Of a DNA stretch of 64,000 nucleotides, positions 37,204 through 51,200 are shown in pieces. The stretch comes from Trichoplax adhaerens (lineage: Eukaryota > Placozoa > Uniplacotomia > Trichoplacea > Trichoplacidae): positions 1,175,836 to 1,239,835 of the forward strand of contig NW_002060949.1 of NCBI RefSeq assembly GCF_000150275.1, read 5' to 3'. The first letter of the stretch is position 1; every line of letters starts with the position of its first letter. Below the pieces are notes generated by a model. It was given only the letters and a program-made list of their open reading frames with translations. It ran no database searches and was not told the origin of the DNA. A program made the translations under genes and the position numbers.

Positions 37204-38349
37204 GAAAGAAACTAATTGTGCTTTTAATATCGAACTCGGAATAAGCTATGAATGAGATAGTGTATCAAGTTTATAGAAGGCCTGGAGTGTAGGTAAACTC
37301 GATCTGTATATATTATACTGTTTCGTACATAAATATATGCTTGTCCACTACTGTATATGTTACGCATATACAGTATATATATCTACTAAGAGTTCAACAC
37401 CCATGTTACAGACTTATACTTCCTCTATTAACAGGTTTACTCGTATATGTGGGTTTAATAGGTAAACTGTTGCATATTGTATTGGTGGGGCTATCGATTA
37501 AAGACTGTGTAAGGCAATGTCATATTGCTCCACAGTACTGTGCACTAGACAACACAATACAGAAAATAGTGATTTAAAATATACAACATTGATAGTAAAT
37601 AAAATTGAATTTATTTTATTTGTTGTACAAAGTTGCAGCTATCATGAATACAGAAATAGAGTAAAAGTCCAAAAATCTCGCTGGATATTTTATGTACTGT
37701 ACTTAACAAATTTCAACTTTGATGAATGAATGATATATGATATTTATTACACCATTAGTGCATTACTGTCGATAAGCAGTAATAATACGTGTATTTCTCT
37801 CTAAGTTATAGTATATGAGCTACAGTTATGCTTACAAGCATGGACTACTCAATACTAAATCCTCGTGGACTCCACACTATGCTCGACCTGTAGCTACAGC
37901 ACGACAAGAAACCCCCAAATTATTGGTTCTCTTTAGCCATGAGCTTGTCGAGATCTACAAGTCCATGCTTTAGCTGACGATCCACCGTGTCGGAGTCAAA
38001 TGCGCCCGAACTTTGATTGATTGACATACTGTACACTGTATAGTACAGTACTGTTTGTAACCTCTGTGTTTCTGTACAGTACAGTACAGTACATCACTAC
38101 ACTACGTACTGTACACTGTACACTGTACAGTTCTTTCCCAGTCAATCCACACATGTACAGTACATTGTACAGTACTGTACTACAGTGAACTTCACCCTAC
38201 CTGTGCTTCAAGTCAATCGGGCCCAAAAGATACAAAGCATGCGCAAGCAATCCAAACCTGCAGATGACACTAGCAGCGAGAGCGGTCACACGTATCTGCT
38301 GCAATTTTTTTATCCATTTTTATCCTTTTGCCAGCCCTTACATCTCGAC
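37204..38349. other. Intergenic region between TMEM177-like gene and KHDRBS gene
   Basis: About 1.1 kb. The first part holds the TMEM177 3' UTR and AT-rich sequence with scattered TACTGTA/TACAGTA words. The second part holds the GTAC island at 38028-38186 close to the KHDRBS first exon. No other gene is seen. Confidence 0.5.
38028..38186. repeat. GTAC-A/T island just upstream of the KHDRBS coding start
   Basis: Four dense clusters of GTAC with A/T spacers in 160 bp (about 38028-38052, 38073-38092, 38105-38129 and 38153-38181), 170 bp before the ATG at 38350. An in-frame upstream ATG at 38239 is even closer, so the island probably sits in or beside the promoter or 5' UTR. Confidence 0.85.
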
Positions 38350-41300
38350 ATGGCCAAAGAAGAAGACCGAAAACAAGATTTTTTATTAGAGTTATATAAA
38401 GAGAAAGAGAAACTAGATCCTTCCTTTTACCATAGTATACGATTACTTTCGAAAGGTAGGTAAGGATACACTGGAATGCTAAGCTAATCATCATGTCATC
38501 GAAATGGACAATGAAAGCATTTCATAGCCACGACTTTGTCTTGTTGGATCAATGATACATGGAAATTTCTATCGTTAAATATATATCGATAGCTTTCATT
38601 GCACTCTTTGTACATACAATCGATGATAGTCAAGTTATTTGAACAGCTCTGATATCGTTGAGACGATGGAATATTACTTTACTTTCGGATAGATTGCAGG
38701 TTTTCTGCCTGATTTCAGTGACCTTTTTCTTGATTGATAGAGTCAATTTTTGACTCAATCACAATAAGCCAATACTATATGCACTATTGCTCAAAATGAT
38801 TCTTTTCCTTTTTCATTTTGCTGCTATCTTCAAGACATGAACAGCTTTTAACAATTAATTTTATCCTAGTAGTGCAAAACGTTGAAATTGATCGTATTCC
38901 AGCGATGCTTTACAACAAAAATACTTTAATGACCACGGCTTGACTGTAGGCACCGTTTTACAAGCCATCATTGATTTCATCCTAAAGCACGTACAGTATA
39001 TTGTGCTAGATGATCGATACTGGATTAGAATGGAACAATAGCATCAATAAAATGGAGAGAAAAAGTGAATAAAATGGTGTACTTTACTACACTTAAATCG
39101 AACCCTCTTAATCAAATATTAGCAAGAATTCGAAAAATTAAATGTAATAAAAAAAGTTTATTTTACGAGGACAGAATCTTGCCCCCAAATTTGTATCATC
39201 TTTTCCAACTTCCTCTATATAACTATTAACTATACTTTATCGCTACTACCATACGATGATGTGAGACTAATAATGATTATCTTATTATTCAATTCTGAAC
39301 TGATTTTAGAAATTGCTCGAGTAGAATGTGGCGATGAAACGTCTGGTAATGGTTCTCTTAATAGCAATAATGTCAAACAGGAATCTCCAATGACATCCGT
39401 TCGACTTCATGATCCATATTCTCCCAGTGCTATCAAACTATCTGAAAGAGTATTAATTCCTGTCAAAGATTATCCAGGCGTAAGTTAGCAAATGAAAATT
39501 GCGTTTTGTTCCTATTTTACATACTGTATTATCACGATATCGATGCGTCTTCTAGCCTACGGGATACACTATTCTGGATCAATACAGTGCTGTGTTAGAA
39601 GGCACTTCTCTATTTGTACCAATTAGGAACAATCGAAAAAATAGCAAAGAAACCACTTATAAGCTTAAATTGTTCTTATCGACAAACCTTTAATATGATA
39701 TAAATCTTGTTTACATACAGATTCTCTATCATACCCTAAATTCGTAATTAATGAACCTCAATCTTATCAATTTAATTATCCAACGATTTAACCTCCTTCA
39801 ACATACATTACAATACTCTTCATTTACCTTATGTAAATTTTTTTGGCGTCGTCAGCATAATCCAACTTTAAAAAAATAAGGTATTGTCTTGATCAGTATA
39901 ATATACAGTAAATACAAATCGAACTGCTCTATGTTTAGGACATAAATAGTAGAAACTTTTTCAGGAAGAGAGAAATAAAAGTAGAATATTCCATACAGTA
40001 GCCTTGTCGATAAGGTGATACTGTAATCATTGAAACGTACAGTATGAGTAAAATATCATCTACTACTGTAGATCTAATTGTAGCAATTAAGGTTAAATGT
40101 AGTCATTAGTATGACACAAACACTTAATGTCGTATTATACAGTAATTGTAATTTTACTCAACGAAAAAATCTTTTGTTCTATCATTAGACATTTTTAGTA
40201 CAAATTAAACATTGAATGCAGTCAAAGTGGGCCTCATCAAGTGCCTAAGCTGTAAATCATTTTCCCATTTTAGCTAATTTCAAATTGTTAATTGATTTTT
40301 AAGTAGCACACTATCAACAAACTATAGACGATAAATGGACCGTTGTACATTAATGATGATCAGCATTTGCTATCTGTGCGATTCAAGTATTGATTTTTCG
40401 ATACTCTCCGTCAAGTTATCGAGATGTTGAATCGATTACCAACAAGAGGGGTTTAGAGAGAGAGAGAAACTATCTTCGTTTAGTTCATTCAATATACTGT
40501 ATGCTCTTTTATTTAATCTCTCAAATACTAAGTGGTATATTTAGGACGTTCTAGCTTTTAAAAAAATACTAGTATCCTAAGCTGTTGCCTGAGTATTATC
40601 CGTATTATTGACTCTAACCTGTGCTTCATTCACGTAGATGTTGTCGTAGTTATGCAATAGTCACATTAAAATATTTTAAATAGCCTATAAAACACGTATC
40701 GTTTTAATCATCTGTTGTCTTCTGCGACTTGCATCAGCGATAATGATAGCATTAGAGAAATTTTTTCTTTACAGAATCTACAAAGAAACGTATTCATGCC
40801 TTTATTTAAAGAGAATACGTACATTTATTATCTCAAGTAAATTTTTTGAAGATTACAACAAAAGCACAGAGATATTAGCGATTTTGAGTTATCCTTTAGC
40901 AATTTGTTGGATTGCGCATAATAGATTGCCCCTGTACAGTAAATAACAAAAAACATGCTCTGATCATTCTAAAAAAGTAGTTTACGTTCTTTTATTACAA
41001 CTGTGCAATATTGATTTTAGTAGATAGATACGTGGATAATAGTAGACTTTTGATGCCTATGCGGCCATACCGAGAATCCTTTCACAATTTACTTATGCTA
41101 AGCGATCCTCAATTGTATTCATCATTAAGTATAATCTTGTAATGTACTGTACACTGTACAATAAGGCAGATAGTGGCCAGAAAACAGCGATAAAATTGCT
41201 AAACTTTTAAATGACCTTCTAATAAATGTTATAGTTCAATTTTATTGGAAAACTACTCGGTCCTCGTGGTAACACGCTAAAGAGGCTCCAATCTGATACA

Positions 41301-43395
41301 TTGACGAAAATGTCAATACTTGGTAAAGGGTCGATAAGAGATAAGGAAAAGGTAGTATCAACAATATCTAACGTATTGAATGGTTCTAACAAAATTTTAA
41401 TGCATAACGGTTAAATAAATAGATCACATTTACTTGTCTCAAGTGACCGGAGTAGAATATTGTAAATATGAAGCGTAATAACTAATACGGCATCATTAAA
41501 GGCTTACTGGGTACTAAATGTACGCGTACTTTTTGTAGTTTGCAAGTAACTTAATCCCACCTAACATCAAGAAAAAGATAACAATTGCGTTTTAATAGGA
41601 ATAGTTACATTTATCTTAGATATAAATTATTCATAGTAGTCGCAACTACAGTACAATAAACACGTCCGTTACGGACTTGCTCTATTTTTGAGCGACATTG
41701 TAAATCAATCCCGGATACCATCCTAAAAAAAGATGGGAGATTGATCTTACTGCGAACATTTTTTAATACTTGCTTGTAGGATAAAATTGCTCTAAATTCA
41801 TTATTTATTACGTAAACGTAAGAAATTAATGCTTGCAAAAACTTCTATTATATGCGTACTTTTGTAATCAGTTGCTATATAATATTCAATATTTTTCTCA
41901 TTCCAATTTCCTATCAGACAGCTGTTCACTTGCGTAACAGATTGAAATAGTCATCAACTGTTTTATAACATTTCATATCACCATTCGAGGTGTCTTTTTT
42001 TTCTATCCAAAGTATTCAGAAATATTAGAGTATAAAAAATTCCTTACAATTTCCTATCAGACAGCTGTTCACTTGCGTAACAGATTGAAATAGTCATCAA
42101 CTGTTTTGTAACATTTCATATCACCATTCGAGGTGTCTTTTTTTTCTATTCAAAGTATTCAGAAATATTAAGAGTATAAAAAATTCCTTATTAAATAATT
42201 TTCAGATATTAAAGTATAATTTTATTATGTTTACATTGTATCTACTACAGGAAGAAGAATTAAGGCGGGATGATCCTAGCAGTCACTTACATTTAGATTT
42301 ACATGTCCTCATTGAGGTGGAAGCACCTTATCATGAAGCACATCAACGCCTATGCGCTTCTGTAGAAGCTTTAAGAAAATTTCTGAGGCCGGTAAGTGTT
42401 GGCTGGTTTTTTAACTTTTATTATAGGGCTCTACATGCTCGTGAAAAAAAAAAAATTAAAAAATCAGTCATTTATTAGCCTACTAATCTAAGTTCCACGA
42501 ATCCGTAATTTCTTATTATTACTGACATCGTAAGCGTTTGCAATCAATTTCTTTATTTTGTGTTGAAATCAACATGTAGAGTGCAGCTAATATTGCCTAT
42601 TCATATAATCAACAGTTCGTTGTGTTATTTTCTTAATAATTGTACAGTACTAGCAACAAGCATTCGTCCAAAATATTGCTGACATTGCTAAACATAGTTT
42701 TATAATGCTAACGATCAAGTTGTGTAAATGTTGTACCCTTTTTGAATATCAAACAAAGACAAACAGTGATCCTCTCCACCAACAGCAAATGATCGAATTA
42801 GCTTATTTATCTGGTAAGCAAGACGAAAGTGGAGATTCTGTCGCTGTAGCTAAATCTTATCCCAGACCTATCATTCACCGCAAACTTACGGAGATTGATG
42901 CGCCAACTGAAAGAAGAGTTAATGATCCTTCGCAGATTTTAAGAGCAAAAACTTTATTCGCATCTCGTTCCGCTACTTTGGGCAGAGTACGTGAGAGTGT
43001 ACCATCAAAGTATACAGAATATACTGAAGAAAAGTATGATCCACGCTACGAGGAAAATTACTCTGTAAGTAGCAATGTAACTTTGTTTAAAATTATTCAC
43101 TTCCTCAATTTACCATAATCTTTTTGTATCATTTTAACTAATGTCTTATAGCCTTACTCATCAGACTTCATGGAACCAAGGTTTGGATAATTCAAGTTAA
43201 ATCAGTATTAACAGTATCAATTTACCTATTTGTAGTCCAATATATACGTGTAATGCTAAAACCTTAACGCTTCATTTCTCTGATTGTAGTAATCAAGGTT
43301 CGCGTTATATTTATACATATGATACCCCTAGCGAATCTCATGCTGATTCCAATATCGATAAATTTGGTGAATATGATGGTCAGTTAATGAAATAG
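38350..43395 (+). CDS. KHDRBS: STAR-family KH-domain RNA-binding protein (KHDRBS/Sam68-like)
   Basis: STAR proteins bind U(A/A)A-type RNA motifs as dimers and control splicing and RNA stability under kinase signalling. Exons join in phase: 38350-38455 (QUA1: [17 protein letters not shown]), 39310-39479 ([16 protein letters not shown]), 41235-41351 (KH core with [15 protein letters not shown] and [13 protein letters not shown]), 42251-42391 ([21 protein letters not shown]), 42759-43064 (QUA2-like [12 protein letters not shown] plus tail), 43152-43180 and 43290-43395. The tail is Tyr-rich ([18 protein letters not shown], then RYIYTYD), as in Sam68, where such tyrosines are Src-kinase targets. 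No RGG boxes were seen. Start: ATG 38350 gives the short KHDRBS2/3-type N-terminus; the in-frame ATG at 38239 would add 37 residues. The last exon could instead splice onward near GATG/GTCAGT, so the extreme C-terminus is less sure. Confidence 0.92.
39480..41234 (+). other. Long KHDRBS intron 2
   Basis: 1.75 kb of AT-rich intron within the KH-domain coding region. It has many isolated TACTGTA/TACAGTA words and one small GTAC run at 41143-41163. No exon or mobile element was recognised. Confidence 0.6.
41905..42191. repeat. 143-bp tandem duplication in a KHDRBS intron
   Basis: Two adjacent near-identical copies start at about 41905 and 42048 (for example CAGACAGCTGTTCACTTGCG at 41915 and 42058). 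Only a few differences are visible (TTTTATAAC versus TTTTGTAAC, CTATCC versus CTATTC, ATTAGAG versus ATTAAGAG), so the duplication is recent. It lies 60 bp before the exon starting at 42251. Confidence 0.95.
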
Positions 43396-45965
43396 AAAAT
43401 GAATATGATGAAATTGCATTAGTTTAGATATTACAATAATAGAACGGCTATTGGCTGCTGTGCAAGTTGAACAAAGTAACTTGATTTAGTATTTTCTACT
43501 GGTGGTGTTTTTCCGCCGTTAGATGATACTCTCAACAGTCATAAACTTGTAAATATAGCCGAACATGAACATGCTGTGCTCATAGTCCTAGTGATAGCGT
43601 TCACCTATCACTAGTCTCCAGCAGATCGATATTCATCATCACGTAGCTTTTAATTAATCTCTTACCTCTGTCTTTAAGTATTTTTACTAAAAGGGTAAAT
43701 ATCATTTATTCATAATGTGTAGAAGACTGGCGAAAATCACAGATGAAAATGCATTCTAATCGAAACAAAATTTACAGACGGAGTGCTCATCCCTATTGAG
43801 AAAGCACGTAGTAAATAGTATAGTTAAGGATTTTTTACAAACCATAACAATTGTCATCCTTTCATGTCCTCGGAAAAAATGAATTGGCCAGATCATCCAT
43901 ATGATAATAATGTAAAAAGAGGCGACTACCTACATCCGTGGCAACACAACTACTATCATCTTAAAAGCTAAAGCATCGCTATAGAATTAATCCAATGGAA
44001 TTGAATTCCTATTTAAAAAATTGTAAAAATTCTATCGACAGGTAAATGGAACACCCCTTCACTAGAGGTACATGCCTCTACCAGGAAAATAATTTATTAT
44101 CGACTGTTAATATTATTTATCATATCAGAGTTTCGATTAATATCTACAGCATTAGGCGCTGCAAAAAGGTGAATACAGAATTTTCTGAACTATTTTAGTT
44201 CTATGTTATCGCTGCACTGTAGTAAGCCCAACGTTTATTGGCTTTTATTCCTATTTGTTGATCTATGATCTTTTATTAAATTACATGACCTAACTCAATA
44301 ATGTAATTTGTGATGAATGCGTAACTAGTCTACTATTAAGCCCATTACCTATTCAAAATTTATTGATGGCGGTATCTGAATCAACAATTTCAATATTTGT
44401 AGGTAGGGGGCATTAATATTCCACTAATGATTATTAGTTCAGTCACCGCGTCCGATATTAAAGCAATTACTTTGCATCGAAATTATGAATTTTTAAAATA
44501 CATAAAACTAATATATCTCGATAAATTTCAAATCAATGCTGTTAAAATGAACCCATAATACAAATTAACTATACATTGTGTTCAAATTTTCGATTTCGAA
44601 TTTATATTATACAGATTCTTTCCTTTATTGCATAAATAACGACATTGTTGTTAAAGATATAATAACTGCGAAGTAATTAAGATAATCTAAACTTCGAATT
44701 AACTATACTGTAAGATCTCTTCAACAAGTAGATCTAAAATTTATTTTATACAGAGCAGTTTTGTGATATTACTATCACAAATACTGATACTGAAGTCACT
44801 ATAAAATAAAGTCGAATATTGATTATTCTAAGGATACACATGTACGCATATGTACTACATAACCGACATGGGACTTGTACGAGTGTAATCACTTGGTATA
44901 GTCGTAGCCAAATTATTCTACGTATCAGATACAAATATATTGTAAAGTTTTTTTTATAACATATAAGCCCTAAACGAATAAACTAGAGCCCTCTCATATC
45001 GGTCTTTATACTGATAGAAATAACATAGACACACGAAGTTACAAAAATAATTACTTAGGTGAAGTCTTCTCAATAACTTTCTCTAGTTAAACTGCCCATA
45101 CAATTACTAGCAAGGACTCTCGAACTCGTTAGTCCTAGGTGTTAGTAACACGATAATTAAGTCTTTATAAAGAAAGGACGTTGTTACTCTTAGTTCTTCT
45201 AAGCGATTTAATGCTCTGTTAAAGCTACCGACATCGTAGAGGATACATTATGATTTATTAATTTTACGAAGACACTTACATCGTGGCTTACAGTAATTAA
45301 CGTATTCAGTAACTGACACCAACACAGTTATTTAATGCAAGCGGACGGTAATAAATCATAGAAGTCAACAAATCCACAGTATGATGGATAATAAGAGATG
45401 ATGAGTTAGCTGGAGGTACTGCGTTTTTTCCGGTATACTTTTATCTCTGAATCTTAATCTAAACTACATGTATGATCAGTAATATCGTATTCTGTACAAT
45501 AATAAAATTTCTAAGTGGCCAATTGCCACAAGCAGTAAGAAATTAATGGAAAGATATACATGTATTAAATCACAGTTGTAGAATGGAAGAAAAAAGACTA
45601 ACTAATCCCCTTTATAAAGAACCTTAACGAGGAAACATATAAACCTTTGCTAATAAGTATTGAAACATGATATCTGCAGCAAATAAAAGATAGCTCTAAG
45701 AAGTGTAACATGCAAATCGAACAATTTTAGTGACACTCACTAAACACATAATAAGATCATGTAAAAAAATTGCAGGAAAATTTAACGTAACCTATAATAT
45801 CACCATGAATAATGCTGATAATAATATATCGAAATACTTATTGTGAGTTAACACTTGCAGGTAAAGAAACGGATAGCTAGCTTCTACGCTCAATTAATGA
45901 TCTGAGAAATAAAAGAATTATAGGTATTATACAATATAACGCAATACTACAATAAAAATATCGTG
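43396..45965. other. Convergent intergenic region between KHDRBS and DEK
   Basis: 2.6 kb of AT-rich DNA between two stop codons, presumably with both 3' UTRs. A small palindromic TAGAGG(TACATG)CCTCTA occurs at about 44084-44101. I see no further coding exon or RNA gene. Confidence 0.45.
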
Positions 45966-48207
45966 TTAATCGTATTTATCCTTCATACTTACTGAAAAAA
46001 TAGTAGATTTAATAAAGTCTTTTTGAGATGAAATATCAATATCGGGGAATTCTTCCAGCAACTTCATAGTCACATAAAAGAACGTCCAAAAGAAATTATT
46101 TTCACACGGAGAGTTTAAAATGAACCTTAATAATTTCCTACCTCCCGACAAACAGACTTTATCGTAACATTTTGTAAGTCAGCACCATCTAACAATTTTG
46201 TAATTGCAGCTTCGATTTCGCTATCCTGTTATAACATTGTTTAAATTGATAAAAATAAATTTTACAGCATATTTAGTTTCGACTACATCTAGCACCACAA
46301 AACTAACGTACTGTCGGCGGATCTTTTTTCATCTTCTTTGCTAGCGGCTCTTCATCCGAACTATCAAAGTCATCCACAACTATAAAATGTTCACGAATTT
46401 ATTTAAGAGATTACATTTCAGAAGCACTAATGTTGGTACACAAACCCGTCTTTGCCTTTCTTTTCTTCTTCTTGGTTGGGGATTTCGTCTTGATCTGCTT
46501 TTCTTTCCGAGGAGGCTTCTTAGCCTATTAAATATTAAATGTAAACTTCTTTAAGTAATTAAATCAATAAAATTTATACCATTAAACAACAATAGAGTTA
46601 CAACTAATTATCACAGATATTTCAACGCTTTAGATTAGTAACAATACCCATACCGTTTTGGGACGTTTCGGTTTTTTCCCTATCAAAAGATACGTAAAAT
46701 GCGAAAAATTTTCATTGACCATAATAGAAGTGCTTACAAATCTCAACCAATAATACGCATGTTAAAAGTAAAATTTGTTACAATATAAGTTTAGCTGACC
46801 ACTACCTGAGCTTCTAGTTGAACCCTAAAATTAATAAAGATTTGTTAAATTATTTTTTTCTTAAGAATCAACATATTGCAATTAAGATTGTAACACTTTC
46901 GTTGAGTAATTAATAGGGATAACTTTGCTTACTGTTACCTGAGCGCCTGAGCTAGACGGTACAAGCAAAAATTCCATTATATGTTCTATCATTTCGACCT
47001 TGATAAATATATTTTATTAAATTGCAGTTATACGATATAAAGATGATATGGTAGGCTAATTTATGACTAGTTTATACCTTTGAAGCACCGCGTTGAACAC
47101 ATATTATGCCACACAAATTTCGTAGATCGGAAGATGTCATTCTTAACGATAACGATTAGATTAACTCTAGTGTCTTAACTAGTGCTTCCCTATGAGATAG
47201 CAAGACTATTTGCAGTCGTTAAAGTTGACTTACTTTGATAACATTTTCTCTTTTGTTTGATATTCATCACTAGTCTAAAGGTCAAAGAAGTCATTGTAAT
47301 GATCATTCATGATAAATAAGTGTATACATACATATATCTCTTACAGTGTCAAAGTTGAATCCTCGGAAATCTCGAATATTTCTTTTCACTTCAGTAGCCT
47401 AAATTAAAGAGCGAAACGATGCGATTAAGCTATCGAACCAAATACGGGCTAAAAAGCACAGCTTACCGATCCAGGGCGACCAAATAGTAGTCTATGTAAA
47501 GGTTTTAAGGTATCTGCCTTAGAACCTGTTACCGCAGTTTCGACTACATAAATTGAAGCCATAAGATAAGTTAAAAAAATAAAACCTTCCTATATTAATT
47601 TATGTCATAATAAATCATGCATTTCCAGCAATACTTTGTGAAATATCTCCGAGACGTTCGCCTTTGCCAGTAGAAAAATCGATTTTAGTTTTGACTTTAA
47701 CAGGAATTTTTAAATGTAGCCGATCCGTTGTTTTGCGTACTCGAGCACCTTCCTGAATTAGAGGTTTGTCGTAAATACCTACCAAATAAAATAGCATCAA
47801 ATCGTAATTTAAAATTTCAATGCATTCGGGAATCAGCATACCTCTTACTGAATATTAGGTATGCAATAACTAAATATCATCATGGCATTTAAAACCTTGA
47901 TACTAATAAGATTTCGACTTGAAATATATGCAATATGTTTACTTTAATATTATCTTTGATAAGAGTGAAATCTTGAGTGAGTAAACCAAGTTAAATATTA
48001 ATAAATAAATCATTACCAACCTAAATGTTTGGTGTTATCGTCGCCATTCTCGCTGACACCTTAAATATCAGTAGGCACGCGTAGGTCAATTGAACGTGTC
48101 GTAAGTAATTATAATTAAGAATACAGACTGCATTCAAAAGACAACCATACCGGAATCTTCATTAGCTTCTGAGGTTTCGATTTCATCCTTGGTCTTAGTC
48201 GCAGCCT
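45966..48207 (-). CDS. DEK: DEK chromatin protein (first exon not identified)
   Basis: DEK binds structured and supercoiled DNA, acts in chromatin and splicing, and carries a SAP-type box plus a C-terminal DNA-binding fold. Exons: 48152-48207 (acidic, ETSEANEDSG), about 48020-48063, about 47645-47778 (PLIQEGARVRKTTDRLHLKI, FSTGKGERLGDI), 47467-47543 (LKPLHRLLFGRPGS), 47345-47398 (VKRNIRDFRGFNFDT), 47234-47274 (EYQTKEKML), about 47085-47152 (SSDLRNLCGIICVQRG), about 46940-46998 (MIEHIMEFLLVPSSSG), a tiny exon near 46810 (VQLEAQ), lysine-rich exons at about 46650-46690 and 46455-46525, acidic DSSDEEPLAKKMKK (about 46310-46380), then about 46160-46225 and 45966-46066 (FPDIDISSQKDFIKSTIF, the DEK_C fold). 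Order and sequence follow human DEK throughout. The exon with the start codon lies upstream of 48207 and was not found. Confidence 0.9.
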
Positions 48208-51200
48208 ATATCAACGACACGAATAAAGTACGGGTATGATCCGATAAATTATTACATTAACTTGCTAATATTTATATGATTCCACAAATCATATCATGCA
48301 ACTCAATTCACGAACTTCATATATTGTAACAGGATTTTGTAAGTATGACAGATTCAAAAATTCTCAAACATCTCATAGGGGTAATTAACTGTAATGAAAA
48401 ATCTATTTCATGCAATCTTCGGTAGTATGCTATAGGAGTTTTAACCTGAAATCTTATTATCTACAATCATTGCACGGCATTTCTTAAGATATGCATGGCA
48501 ATTTTTTAGTTAATATTTAGTGATTCCCTCTAGTAGAATAATTCAGTGCAGTTACATCAGGTATAATTGTCTTTCTTTTAATGCAGTAAGGAAGCTATAT
48601 GTTGGAACGTATCAAATACTTATCACTCGAAACGATAACGTATTCGTTACATCTGGTGCTTTTAGTACTAATATCAGTATCGTTACAATTTAACAACAGT
48701 CACCAACAATTACAAAGATTATCTTCAATACTACATCTATAAGGGTTTTATCTATGTGATAGCAGCAACCAGAGTATATTTATATAAGAGTACGCACGAT
48801 TACTAACTGATTGCCTAAACGCAATATATCATTATATTTTCATTTATAACATGTCACTTTTAGTTTAAATAGTGCACAAAGCTGATGAAGCTGTTAGCAC
48901 ATCCGTTATAACGCCCTTTAGATATTTATTCGTGTTTAGCGTCAATTAAAGACAGACTGATCTACTACAAAGTATGGTGCTATTTGTACGCTTCTTTATT
49001 AAACAACTATTGTTGAGTAATAATATTTCAGGCTAGAATTTCCTTTAATTCCTTTAATAGCTGGCACAGTAGTACTATTTAGTGAGCAAAAATACGTCAT
49101 ACGAGTACTATTGTAGCTATGTACAGTACATTAGCATATTGCGAAGTACTGTGTATATAATAATTTTTAAATGCTAGCGCATTCCCTTAATATAGTATCG
49201 AAATCGAGCAGTGCCAAAAGCTATAATTGTACTAGTATTATACGTACACCGCTTTATGAGGGTAACCTATATGTGAAAATAATTATTTAAATTACAGATA
49301 AATCATCGATTCTATTTCAATATACCCGTATACGTACAATGTATAGGGTATCATATCAATTTCAATTTAGATGACTGTCATTGCTCAAGGCTAAGCGTAC
49401 AGTATCACGTCAGACCAGTATACTGTACAAGCCCATAACTTTATTGAATTCGAAAAACATTAATTATCATTCCGTAACTATCATGCTACATCCACTAAAC
49501 TGCTGGAAGAATCTAATAACGTGAAAATTGATCTAAGTATCAGAAGATAGTACATAGACTACTCGCTAAAGCTAGAACAGTTTAAGAATATGAATTGGGT
49601 TGATAATACTCTTGTGCAAAGGGGATCCAAATTGGTGACAATACAGTCCATATTAGATTGAATAGTTGCTGAATGAGTTAGTGTGTTTACGTGCAACCTA
49701 CAGTAAGCTATCTACAGTAGACTACAATAGTTTAGAATTGGACACTGGCCTATTTGATGTAATTAACTACTGTACAGTATGTCCACCATTAGTAAATGAT
49801 TGTTTACAGGTCCGATTGCAAACTACTGTAAAAATGGTAGCGATAGAATTGTAGAAGTTGTCCGAGACTCCTACGTAGTGTATCGTGCATAATACTACAC
49901 AGGCAACAAATGCTTATAGCGGTGTCTGACATCTCGTGGTATCTTGTCAGTTAGCACCTGATATAGAATCAGCAGCCTCGACATTTTTATTGAACTCATT
50001 TGGATGGTTTCACTGTCCATAGGTCTACAACAGTATTGTGTTCAATGCCAATTCGAGGAATAAAGCCGTTACATAAACGTCTTGGAACTGCACTAGCTAT
50101 CGCAAAGAGAGTGAAAGAGCTGCAACCTCCATAATGTATGTACTGTATAGACACACGCATTATATCATCAATACTTACGGTATTATCTGTCGACATATTG
50201 TAGTGTATCGGTATTTCTTTGAGAATCAACAGTCGCTTTTCTTGATGTTGGGAAATCCAAATTCTAATTAATCATCATATACGTCTACGTATATAATTCA
50301 AAGATTACTTGGTGTTTTTGCGCCAAACCTCTTTGTTTAGCAATCAGGCAGACCAGGGCTCGGCGGCTTTTGCGAGAGCGTACAGTACAGTACAGTACAG
50401 TATGACATGTACTGTACACTGTACTGTACAGTACTCCTGCAGTACTGTAGACAGTTGTACAGTACTGTACAGTATAGTACTGTACAGTACAGTGTATTAC
50501 ACCGTATATTACAGTGTACAGTACTGTAACTGTAGCTGTATCAAGCCTCACTCAACAGTACTCGACAGTTGATTATATAATAATAATTAATTATAATGTA
50601 ATGTACATGTACTGTACATAAATCAATTCGAATCAGTCAATCAAAAGGGAAAAAGTTGAATTTTCCTTTCTAGTTTGTGCTGCTTCGCTTTCATAATCAT
50701 CATTCCGTAACTTTTATTTTAGCCTCATACTTGTATCCTTAATCTCTTGCTCGTGTTCTATCGAATATTAAATTCCTACATACTGTATTAAAATACAATA
50801 CTATATTACGAATCTAGGTCAAAAAGCGTTCTGGGTTACGCCAGTACAGTATAGTGCATTAGAGAATGGACTCTATTCAACCACGTGTGATCTTTAAGGT
50901 CAAGAGGTAACTGTGAATCTGTGACATTGCAAGTTTATCTAGCTGAGAATTCTATTTAGCATTGTTGATAGACTAAAATTGGACATCACGGCTATACGCT
51001 ATGGTGCACTGCATACTGTATTGTAGGAACTACCAAGACTTGAAATCGGTGATTGATACGATATTACTATTTACTTTACTAGGGTACATAATTGCTTGAA
51101 ACTTAAAACTTGTCCCAATGGAGTCATGCATGCTGTAGTAATTCCTAATGAATAATATCCCCATGGCCATTAACTAACTGTAAAATTTACAGGAATCCAC

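Noticed and set aside
44079-44106. TAGAGG/CCTCTA palindrome as a third MITE copy
   Set aside because: Only six base pairs per arm, no CAT tip and no flanking duplication.
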